Origin: Symsagittifera roscoffensis
Taxonomy: Eukaryota > Xenacoelomorpha > Acoela > Convolutidae
Assembly: GCF_963678635.1 (NCBI RefSeq)
Contig: NC_087062.1
Coordinates: forward strand, 1,302,001 to 1,366,000
DNA length: 64,000 nucleotides
Direction of reading: 5' to 3'
The stretch's first letter is position 1, and every line of letters starts with the position of its first letter. A program made the translations under genes and the position numbers. The notes beneath the pieces are model-generated. The model made no database searches. It saw only the letters and a program-made list of their open reading frames with translations, and was not told the DNA's origin. Shown here piece after piece: positions 11,798 to 21,493 of the stretch.

Positions 11798-13604
11798 GCC
11801 GACAACTTGGATCCCTCCATCGCTCAAATTCCCACCCAGCCAACGTCCAAACTCCAATTCCAATAATACCACTTTTTGCTTTCCCACCACCCGATTTTCC
11901 GATTATTAATATATCATCAAGCACGAATTCTGATACTAACTCAGATATTTCAGTTTTATACACTATCTCTCAATTAAATAACCCTAATGTAGAAACCCCT
12001 GACGAATTTGCAGACTCCGAACCATCTCCATCAAATGATAATCAGACCAACTCCTCAGTTTTTCAAAACCCCCTTTTCAACCAATTCCATCAAATCATTC
12101 ACTCCCATCCGTTTCCACTCCTTCGTATGCTTCCCAAGTAACCCCAACCTATTCTCCACTTCATTCCGACAGATCATATAATAATTCCCCAGATACCCCC
12201 CAAATTTCCCAGGAACTTGATAATTTTATTACCCTACAACAACAATTAATACACCCTAACACCCTCACAATACATCAACTATCATCCACAATAGAATCCT
12301 CAAACCCACCTACTCCTACACCCTCCTCAGCTTACACAGCATCATTCACACAATCATCCACATCCACCGATACACCTAGTAGCACTCACCGAGCTTATCA
12401 CACTTTTAAAGTAAAATTCCCAAATCACCCATTCCCGACCAAACCCGGAACAGCCTGCGAATATATTAATCACCCGCAACACACTAACACAAAAAATGTT
12501 CTTGCAATCACCTTACCCTCATTTCCACAGTATACGTTAAATACACCTAACGATACTAATGACACACGTAGTTTTGTAGATGAACACGTTTTAATGCCAA
12601 CACTTCATTGGACAGCTTATTATCATTTTACTAACCCCCTTTGCCTACCACCAACTAATACTCATGGCGACATAGAGAGGAACAAAGACATGTTATATAG
12701 ACTCACCACAACACTAACACCTCGACAATTTACTTACGTAGGATATAAAAATTTACTAAAAACACTCACTGCACCCCGAGCTAACGAGTATGCAATAGAA
12801 TACTACGATCATAAAATCATCCGACCTAATTCAGACCAATTTTTAGATGAAGACCGCTTCGCTAACCCGCAACTAACAGAAAAATTTTTCAACAAAACAT
12901 CAAACGTATTCACACTTAATATTTTTGATAGAAAGTATGATCACATCATTTCAGAATCACTAGCTGATATTCAAGCTTACGAAAGTTTCCACGACAAATT
13001 TCAGTTATTTTCACTAACCTTTCACTTTCTTTCACCACATGAACGCGATTTGCTCTGTTCCCACTATATTATGTTACGCACTAAACAAACCCACACATAT
13101 ACATACTTTCGTTTTATACAAAATCATTTTGATTTGCACACCCCATCAAGACAACCTCACCATCGTTTTCAGTTCCTTAACTCAAAGAACACGTCACCAT
13201 TTTTCCTTAATTTTACATACTGTATAAAAGATACTAACCTCCACGGCATCCTCCGCAACTATGACCCAGTTACCCAAATGTATATATTTTGTCCCATTAC
13301 GAAGACCCTTAATGCAGAAGAATCCAGACCCTTCCTTATCCCGCATGAATTCATCCAGCCTATTGAAATACCCACTTTAGATTTCTTTCACAATATTAAA
13401 TATAATCATAAAATATATAACCTCATTCAAAACACACCTTACGAGTTTACAGTAGGCACCGAAGAACTAAAAACCATTAAAACACTTCAATTGCTTTGGC
13501 CACTGCTACAAACTAAAAATATCATACGCATACTAGCAAAATTACTAACAACATCAGATATGATACACGACATCTTCCCCCACGGCTTGTTCCCAGAAGA
13601 TTAA
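11794..13604 (+). pseudogene. ORFX, unrecognised ~600-residue protein, copy 1 (single frameshift)
   Basis: This is the last gene of the element. Its ATG overlaps the env stop as ATGA (11794-11797). The N-terminal third is Ser/Pro/Thr-rich and probably disordered. The C-terminal part, from about 12440, looks globular, with aromatic-rich segments such as LHWTAYYHFTNPLC, FTYVGYKNLL, MYIFCPITKT and TSDMIHDIFPHG. A missing base in a run near 12060 is the only break I see, and the frame then stays open to 13604, so this is the best preserved large gene of copy 1. No signal peptide or membrane segment is obvious. I recognise no family. It is not Gag, Pol or the glycoprotein. Confidence 0.65.
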
Positions 13605-13605
13605 G

Positions 13606-13689
13606 GTAAGTATAGTTTGAAATATTCTTAACTAATAAATTTCAATTAGTACTAACCATTTTTTATCAATGTTTGATTTATATTTCCAG
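13606..13689 (+). other. Consensus intron just after the ORFX stop, copy 1
   Basis: The donor AAG/GTAAGTAT begins two bases after the ORFX stop codon. The branch-point consensus TACTAAC follows near 13650, and a pyrimidine-ended acceptor TATTTCCAG ends at 13689. The 84-bp length fits a short animal intron. Copy 2 has the same layout (35928-36012, 85 bp) with CAG/GTAAGTAT and TTTCTAG. Splicing is predicted, not shown. Confidence 0.6.
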
Positions 13690-15197
13690 TCTTCACACCA
13701 CGATCACCAACAAAACAGAAAAAAAAATACAATTTGTTCAATTATCTAAAAATTCATTAAATTCTTGAATTAAATAATGTAGTAAAATTCATACCAAGTG
13801 TAGCAATTTAATTTTATAAATTATTTCCCCGTGAAGCAGTAAAATTAAATACGATGAAAATTTATAATTTTAAATTTTCCCAAAACGCAGTAAAATTCAA
13901 ATTCTAGAAAATAAATTGATAAAATGAGCAAGCAGTACTAACCTTTTCAATATTTTCATTCAATCGCACAAGAATTCTATCCACACTCGCACAGCTCGCT
14001 CACGAAGAGTTGTTTAAACAATGATTTTAAGTTTCAAGTTTTCACACTCAACAACTCTAACAAACGATAACAAGTTTCCAACTTTCCTTTAACCCGGTTG
14101 GAAAGGAATTATATACTAAACCAAACTAACCAACGGAGCTTACCAAACACCACAAATCATAAAATAACAGCATGACTAAGAAAAGAAAACTAACGGTACC
14201 CAAACCGGATTAACCCAGTTTAAAACTGGATAATTTATTCTTTTGAAGACTATTATAAAGTCTAAGAAAGAAATAATAAAACACAAAAAAATTGCAAGAC
14301 AAACCCATACCAAAAACAATTTGATTTTTGAAAAAAGGACACAACCAAAGTAACATAAGAAAGACCAACATAAACCTAACATAAAACGTTATCACAAAGC
14401 AGGACCTCTCAAAGAAATAGCATGCAATCATACTCCCACTCCTGGCCTAACCCACCAGAGAGGACGTCCTGAGCATGCTCTATAGCCGGCCTAACCCACC
14501 GCGCTACATCCACGCTTTGTGATCACACTTCTATTTTTAATAAGAGGTACTCAAGGGTGAGTAACTCTTCAAAATAACCGAACTAAAACAAAACGCGTTT
14601 GTGAAAACAACTAACTAAATTCATGATTAGAAAACGGAACAAACAAAATTTTATAAAATGTAAATTATACTTTGCAGTATATAGATCATACAAAACAACA
14701 AAGACGAACATCCAAAGACTAGACGATCCCATCACACTCGCACAAAGAATGGCTAAACACAACCGACATGCCGTCCACAATCACGACTCAAAGGATTTAG
14801 AGTACGACTTGACTTCGCAGAAAAGGACTTCATTGAACTAGACCAATGACCACCTCGATGTTCAAGTATACGTACAGATCCGAGTTACAAGGCATCCCTT
14901 CCACACACGATCTTCACGCCATTCCTAGACGAGGTTGCACACAAAACAAGTTCTCTACATAATACAGAAAAACCCGTCATAGCAAACCATCTTGAAATCA
15001 GATTGATTTCATTGGGGATCACAGTCGTTGTCGAATGACGACATAATAAGTTCCTGTCCATAATTCCAGCGTCCTGAAACTTCTTTAACCAAGAGGAACC
15101 GGACAAGAAAATGATGTTCATCGAATACAAACGTTCATCATTCATCCTTCAAATTGCAGAAAGATAATTCTAAAAAACTCTGTAAAACCCGGATGGG
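13690..15197 (+). other. Long 3' region between ORFX and the LTR, copy 1
   Basis: This 1.5-kb stretch is strongly conserved with 36013-37533. It has no long sense ORF. A 13-bp motif, GGCCTAACCCACC, occurs twice around 14450-14505. Several short antisense frames are conserved in both copies, including an 86-codon one at 14885-15145. A short purine-rich stretch, GGATGGG, abuts the LTR and could be the polypurine tract, though it is weak. A role as a 3' untranslated or export/packaging region is possible but unproven. Confidence 0.55.
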
Positions 15198-15608
15198 TGG
15201 AACCTGATTTAAACTACATTTTATTATTGGATAATTTAGATATTTTATCACTGTAAAGTATTTAATATTAACCAATCATAATCCATCCAACTAACAACCC
15301 ACATATTTGAAAGTGCTGAAATTACTTGTGATTTCAGCACCAGAGAGATTTGAATTTAACTTAGAAAATACTTGCCTCTCCAAGAGAACTTCAGCAGTCG
15401 CATTAAGCCAGTATACTCTAGATCTATTGAGCCTAGCAGAGACTAGTTAAACACCCTGAGACTAGTAGATATAAGAGTAAGACTAGGATCGGTATTAGAC
15501 TAAGAAAATGCACGAATCAATCCGGCCGAAAATAAGATAGCGTGACGAGCAGACGGTTTACCCTATCCGAAATTACTCAATGAGTTAACTACCATTCACA
15601 TTAACTCA
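15198..15608 (+). repeat. 3' LTR of copy 1
   Basis: This is about 411 bp, starting TGGAACCTGAT and ending TTAACTCA. It aligns along its whole length with the two LTRs of copy 2 and the LTR at 40211. A CCAAT motif (AACCAATCATAATCC) lies about 80 bp in. A 10-bp stem GTGCTGAAAT/ATTTCAGCAC with an 8-nt loop is perfect in this copy. The 3' end is less sure than the 5' end because the last 25 bases diverge. Confidence 0.85.
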
Positions 15609-16790
15609 GTTTTGACTCATCTTTTTGTTTTCAACTATGTTCAACGTTTATTTTGACTCTGCGTCAGCCTATGCTTCGAGTTAATTGACATAGGCTTCCA
15701 TTATAATTGACAGCAATTTTTGTTCAACAGCATTTGCACCATGTATGCTACAAATATGATCGTATATTTTTAGTCCTATTTTGACTATGTTCAACTGCCC
15801 AGGTCGAGGAGTTCGACTTATGTTTCAACTTTGAAAGTTGAGCAAGTGCAGTTTTTTCTATTTCCGCGATCGAGAAGCAAATTTAAGTTAAGCACAAAGT
15901 CAAAAAACACCCAATTCCGGTCGAGAGAGTCAAAACATACCTTATTTTTTACGAGAAGTCTTTTTTTTTGAGATTTTTTTTCGAGACTTTAATTTTTTTT
16001 TGAGATTTTAACTAAATTTAAATTGGAAATTGAGCAAAAAAATCTGCTCAGAAAGGACTTTCGTCAGAAAGACGCAAACCGCAAGAATTAATTGAAGAGA
16101 TTTGCTTGCCGCAAAGCTAGAAGTTTTAGAAGGAACTCTTAATTTTTGGAAGTCTAAGAGTTCCTGCAGCAATAAAAACTAAATTCTACCAAATTTTTCT
16201 GAAATATCATTTTTCAGATCTACAGTTTCATACCAGATTGTAGAGAAAATCAAAACAATATTGAGAGATTCAACTTGAAAAAGTAAGTTTCGATGGATAA
16301 ATTTTGGATTTTACAGATTCCTAGAGTATATTTTCAGTTCAAGCATCATCACAAAAAATCAAGCATTATGATATTTGGTCAATTACTCATGTTATTTGAT
16401 AGCCGAGAAAGTAAAAACATTGGTCGAGCACAGTCGAAATAAAGGTCGAGCACAGTCCAAACATATGTCGAGCCCAGTCAGAACAAAGGTAGAGCACAAT
16501 TTTCTTTTATCAATATTTATTGTCCACGAATTGACTGTATCAAAGAAATATTAAGAAAAAAGAGAAAAATTTTAAAAGACAATAGAATAGAAACTGTGTC
16601 CCCATCCGAGCTATTTGATTGAGATTGAAAACTATAAAATGCTATGTCAAAATATTCAACAATAAAAAGCTATGCGTAGACAGCCGTGAAAGTCGAAGCA
16701 TACAACAAAGTCGATTGTTTTTTTTTATTGAGTCAAGAAAGTCGAGCGATAACAAAATTTGGTCGAGAAGTAGAAATATACTAAAATGTA
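15609..16790. other. Spacer grading into the 90-bp satellite
   Basis: No gene is visible. From about 15830, and especially 16390-16500, degenerate GTCGAGCACAGTC-like motifs appear. They look like ancestral short units of the satellite that follows. The remainder is A+T-rich with homopolymer runs around 15960-16010. Confidence 0.6.
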
Positions 16791-19318
16791 GTCGAGACGG
16801 TTGAAACATACCAATTTTTGTTCGATAATGTCGAGCCATAACGAAATTTGGTCGAGAAAGTCGAAACATACCAAAATTTAGTCGAGACGGTTGAAACATA
16901 CCGATTTTTGGTCGAGAATGTCGAGCCATAACGAAATTCGGTCGAGAAAGTCGAAACATACCAAAATGTAGTCGAGACGGTTGAAACATACCAATTTTTG
17001 GTCGATAATGTCGAGCCATAACGAAGTTTGGTCAAGAAAGTCGAAACATATCAAAATTAAGTCGAGACGCTTGAAATATACCAATTTTTGTTCGATAATG
17101 TCGAGCCATAACGAAATTGGTCGAGAAAGTCGAAATATACCAAAATGTAGTCGAGACGGTTGAAACATACCGATTTTTGTTCGATTATGTCGAGCCATAA
17201 CGAAATTCGGTCGAGAAAGTCGAAAAATACCAAAATGTAGTCGAGACGGTTGAATCATACCGATTTTTGTTCGATAATGTCGAGCCATAACGAAAGTTGG
17301 TCGAGAAAGTCGAAAAATACCAAAATGTAGTCGCGACGGTTGAATCATACCGATTTTTGTTCGATAATGTCGAGCCATAACGAAATTCGGTCGAGAAAGT
17401 CGAAACATACCAAAATGTAGTCGAGACGGTTGAAACATACCAATTTTTGGTCGATAATGTCGAGCCATAACGAAATTCGGTCGAGAAAGTCGAAACATAC
17501 CAAAATGTAGTCGAGACGGTTGAAACATACCAATTTTTGTTCGATAATGTCGAGCCATAACGAAATTTGGTCGAGAAAGTCGAAAAGTATCAAAATTAAG
17601 TCGAGACGCTTGAAATATACCAATTTTTGTTCGATAATGTCGAGCCATAACGAAATTGGTCGAGAAAGTCGAAATATACCAAAATGTAGTCGAGACGGTT
17701 GAAACATACCGATTTTTGTTCGATTATGTCGAGCCATAACGAAATTCGGTCGAGAAAGTCGAAATATACCAAAATGTAGTCGAGACGGTTGAAACATACC
17801 GATTGTTGTTCGATTATGTCGAGCCATAACGAAATTCGGTCGAGAAAGTCGAAAAATACCAAAATGTAGTCGAGACGGTTGAATCATACCGATTTTTGTT
17901 CGATAATGTCGAGCCATAACGAAAGTTGGTCGAGAAAGTCGAAAAATACCAAAATGTAGTCGCGACGGTTGAATCATACCGATTTTTGTTCGATAATGTC
18001 GAGCCATAACGAAATTCGGTCGAGAAAGTCGAAACATACCAAAATGTAGTCGAGACGGTTGAAACATACCAATTTTTGGTCGATAATGTCGAGCCATAAC
18101 GAAATTCGGTCGAGAAAGTCGAAACATACCAAAATGTAGTCGAGACGGTTGAAACATACCAATTTTTGTTCGATAATGTCGAGCCATAACGAAATATGGT
18201 CGAGAAAGTCGAAACATACCAAAATTTAGTCGAGACGGTTGAAATATACCGATTTTTGGTCGAGAATGTCGAGCCATAACGAAATTCGGTCGAGAAAGTC
18301 GAAACATACCAAAATGTAGTCGAGACGGTTGAAACATACCAATTTTTGATCGATAATGTCGAGCCGTAACGAAGTTTGGTCAAGAAAGTCGAAACATATC
18401 AAAACTAAGTCGAGACGCTTGAAATATACCAATTTTTGTTCGATAATGTCGAGCCATAACGAAATTGGTCGAGAAAGTCGAAATATACCAAAATGTAGTC
18501 GAGACGGTTGAAACATACCGATTTTTGTTCGATTATGTCGAGCCATAACGAAATTCGGTCGAGAAAGTCGAAAAATACCAAAATGTAGTCGAGACGGTTG
18601 AATCATACCGATTTTTGTTCGGTAATGTCGAGCCATAACGAAAGTTGGTCGAGAAAGTCGAAAAATACCAAAATGTAGTCGCGACGGTTGAATCATACCG
18701 ATTTTTGTTCGATAATGTCGAGCCATAACGAAAGTTGGTCGAGAAAGTCGAAACTTACCAAAATTTAGTCGAGACGGTTGAAACATACCAATTTTTGGTC
18801 GATAATGTCGAGCCATAACGAAATTCGGTCGAGAAAATCGAAACATACCAAAATGTAGTCGAGACGGTTGAAACATACCGATTTTTGTTCGATTATGTCG
18901 AGCCATAACGAAAGTTGGTCGAGAAAGTCGAAAAATACCAAAATGTAGTCGAGACGGTTGAATCATACCGATTTTTGTTCGATAATGTCGAGCCATAACG
19001 AAAGTTGGTCGAGAAAGTCGAAACTTACCAAAATTTATTCGAGACGGTTGAAACATACCGATTTTTGTTCGAAAATGTCGAGCCATAACGAAATTCGGTC
19101 GAGAAAATCGAAACATACCAAAATTAAGTCGAGAAGATTGAAACATACCGATTTTTGTTCGATAATGTCGAGCCATAAAGAAATTTGGTCGAGAAAGTCG
19201 AAACATACCAAGATGTAGTCGACACGGTTGAAACATACCAATTTTTGGTCGAGAATGTCGAGCCATAACGAAATTTGGTCAAGAAATTCGAAAGATAAAA
19301 TGAGCACCTCGACCCGGG
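16791..19318. repeat. 90-bp satellite array, about 28 monomers
   Basis: The monomer runs from GTCGAGACGGTTGAAACATA through a GTCGAGCCATAACGAAAT core to the next GTCGAGACGG. Starts at 16791, 16881, 16971 and 17061 give a 90-bp period, with occasional 89-bp units. Each monomer carries several spaced GTCGA words, suggesting growth from a shorter repeat. A distinctive variant (AAGTCGAGACGCTTGAAATA) recurs near 17060, 17600 and 18410, which are 540 and 810 bp apart, so the array has partial higher-order structure. Because 90 is a multiple of 3, all minus-strand frames can stay open for hundreds of codons. These are not genes. Confidence 0.95.
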
Positions 19319-19377
19319 TAGTCTTGATTTGGGTGACCCTATAGTTCGATCGTGTTCAAGGTTAACTTGGATGATGC

Positions 19378-19787
19378 TGGAACCTGATCTAAACTACATT
19401 TTATAATTGGATAAATTGGATATTTTACCACTGTAAAATATTTAATATTAACCAATCATAATCCATCTAACTAACAACCCACTTATATGTAAGTGCTGGA
19501 ATTACTTGTAATTTCAGCACAAGAGAGATTTGAATTTAACTTAGAAATTAGTTGCCTCTCCAAGAGAACTTCAGCAGTTGCAATAAACCAGTATACTCTA
19601 GATCTATTGAGCCTAGCAGAGACTAGTTAAACACCCTGAGACTAGTAGATATAAGAGTAAGATTAGGATCGGTATTAGACTAAGAAGTTGCACGAATCTA
19701 TCCGGCCGAAAATAAGATAGCGTGACGAGCAGACGGTTTACCCTATCCGAAATTACTCTATGAATTAACCACATCGGTCATAACTCA
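19378..19787 (+). repeat. 5' LTR of copy 2
   Basis: This is 410 bp, beginning TGGAACCTGATC and ending CATAACTCA. It holds a CCAAT motif, the GTGCTG/CAGCAC hairpin (one G-T wobble compared with copy 1), an AATAAA hexamer (GCAATAAACC) that is AATAAG in the 3' LTR, and a repeated GACTAGT motif. Promoter and polyadenylation roles are expected of an LTR, but their exact sites cannot be fixed here. Confidence 0.92.
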
Positions 19788-19789
19788 TC

Positions 19790-19807
19790 TGGTGCGACCA
19801 TAAGTCT
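19790..19807 (+). promoter_or_regulatory. Candidate primer binding site
   Basis: TGGTGCGACCATAAGTC begins two bases after the 5' LTR. It starts with TGG, as expected for pairing with the CCA end of a tRNA. The implied tRNA 3' end would be GGTCGCACCA. The tRNA was not identified. Confidence 0.6.
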
Positions 19808-21037
19808 CGAATAAGACCTTAATAGCTTAGAATTAACCAAATTTAGATTAGAATTTAGACAAAACATTTTCAAAATGTTACACGATAATAATTTAATTGA
19901 AATGTCTCTATGACTCAATAGATCAGAGCCGGTATTCCGAACAATACTAGAACTACCCGGTATTGGAAGAAGACCTCGGACAAGAGACGATATACGACTA
20001 CGTAGAAACTTACCATTTAGTTTTATGGTTGTAAGGCAAAAGCCAACACAAACTTTTATATTTAGAATCTTATTAGCAATGAATTTAGATTTTCATTTGC
20101 AAACATAAAATTTTGAAGTAAATCTTCATAATCATTTCAGGCGCTAAAAAAATTCTTAATGTACAATAACGATTGATAAAAAGATCTCAGATCATTTCCC
20201 TAATTTCTGCAGTATTATATAAAACATATTTGAAAAATAGTTATTGAAAATAAAAATAAAAATTAGTAGCATGACAATAAATAGTTAGTAATCATAAATC
20301 ATCTTGTTGTTCCACCTCCATCACCCAAACAAAACAGCAATCATAAGCTCACTAATATCATTGAAAAACTAAATCTTTTTGTTAAATAAACTTAAGCCAT
20401 TTTAAACTTAAAAATTCACTTAATTTTAAAAACCAGATTATCAAGGCTTATCCTTGGATCTTTAAAAATTTTCTATCTCACTAAATTAAAAACCTGACCA
20501 TCAAGGCCTATCCTTGGATCAAAAAGAACAATTTTTCTCTCCCCCACCCACTTAGCAAGTGTCTAACGACCTCAAACGTCGATTCACTATCCAACCTTTT
20601 CAAAAGACACAGGACTAATAGAAATTTTTCAAACAAAACTAACCATTCAAATTAAGATAAACAGTGAAGAACTTCGGTTATTCATCCTTCACTTGAACCC
20701 TCCTCTTACCAGACCCAGGATAGATCTTAGACTTAGTAAGTTTAAAATAGTATCTAACAAACTGCTTGCGTTCTAATTATACCTGAACCTTGTGGATTGA
20801 TGTACTATTCTCCAACCCTTGAACACAATCACTACCCCTAAGTAAGATTAAGTAAGTTAACACCTTAACTAAGACTAGCCACGAGAAAATAGAACATCAT
20901 TCTCCGGAATTGATATACTTTTCTCTCCAACCCTGAACAAAAAGACCCAAGTTAAGCTAAGCAAAAAATCGTAAGGACTATCAGTCTAAGGAAACAGGAG
21001 TAACTAACAACTTCTTGCATCCCTCATCCTAAACCTT
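19808..21037 (+). other. Long leader with a tandem 60-bp hairpin unit
   Basis: This 1.2-kb leader shows no convincing ORF. A 60-bp unit is tandemly repeated at 20401-20460 and 20461-20520. Each unit ends in ATCAAGGCCTATCCTTGGAT or a near copy, which folds into a small stem (AAGG/CCTT). Paired leader hairpins would suit RNA packaging or dimerisation, but this is inference. Further short repeats (TCTCCAACC, TTGATATACT-like) occur at 20780-20960. Confidence 0.55.
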
Positions 21038-21493
21038 ATGTCATTCAAAATTTTAGGAAATAAACAAAAAACAATCGTTTTACACAATTGTGAAATAGAT
21101 AACAAAAAATACGATCTTGTAATTACACCTCATACACAAACAGTTGGATACATTAGAACAAAATGACAAACAATAAAAAGGAAAATTATAAACAAACAAA
21201 GACAAATCACACGAAAAAGATTTTCAAAAAATAGAAACGCATTTTCTGAATCAGAAGCCAACAGTTTAAACGAACTATACCAAATAAAAGAATCAATAGA
21301 TAAAAATTGTCCCATTCATGATCAATTATATTTTTCCGACTCAGAAACAACTTCAAATTCACCAAAAAGAGGAAAAGGAAGAATAAAAAAGCAATATAAA
21401 CACAAACCAGTAAATTGGAATCAACCAATTAGACACATCGATAGTTATATATTAACAGTCATCAAACAAAAAAATGAGCCACACTCAAAGTGA
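21038..21493 (+). pseudogene. ORF0, small basic ORF upstream of gag (one in-frame TGA)
   Basis: This frame has 151 codons with a TGA at 21164-21166 (codon 43). After a short mixed start it becomes strongly basic (KRKIINKQRQITRKRFSKN), and it ends with a Lys-rich segment. It overlaps the gag ATG by 20 nt in another frame. It could be a separate accessory protein, or a matrix-like N-terminus of Gag reached by frameshifting. Copy 1 does not include this region, so conservation cannot be tested here. No family is recognised. Confidence 0.45.

Larger units (their letters stand above)
1..15608 (+). mobile_element. Complex Ty3/gypsy-like LTR element, copy 1 (5' end outside window)
   Basis: This is a long envelope-bearing LTR retroelement. 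Base 1 corresponds to base 22681 of copy 2, so about 3.3 kb (5' LTR, leader, ORF0 and the first part of gag) lies before the window. The order is gag, protease-RT-RNase H-integrase, a short pol-overlapping ORF, two hydrophobic ORFs, a Pro/Ser-rich ORF, a glycoprotein, ORFX, an intron-like pair of splice sites, 1.5 kb of 3' sequence and an LTR. Every large ORF is broken by at least one stop or frameshift. The reading frames were judged by comparison with copy 2. Without its target-site duplication partner, the 3' boundary rests on LTR alignment only. Confidence 0.9.

Noticed and set aside
14450-14520. tRNA-like A-box on the minus strand (TAGCGCGGTGGGTTAGG)
   Set aside because: No B-box at the right distance and no cloverleaf can be drawn. 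It is a doubled GGTGGGTTAGGCC motif of the retroelement 3' region.
16642-19307. Minus-strand frames of 250-350 codons with a 30-residue repeat
   Set aside because: They are the translation of the 90-bp satellite. All three frames are open because the period is a multiple of three, and monomer variation does not respect codons.
16791-19318. CRISPR-like array
   Set aside because: The DNA is eukaryotic. The repeat is contiguous with no unique spacers, so it is a satellite.
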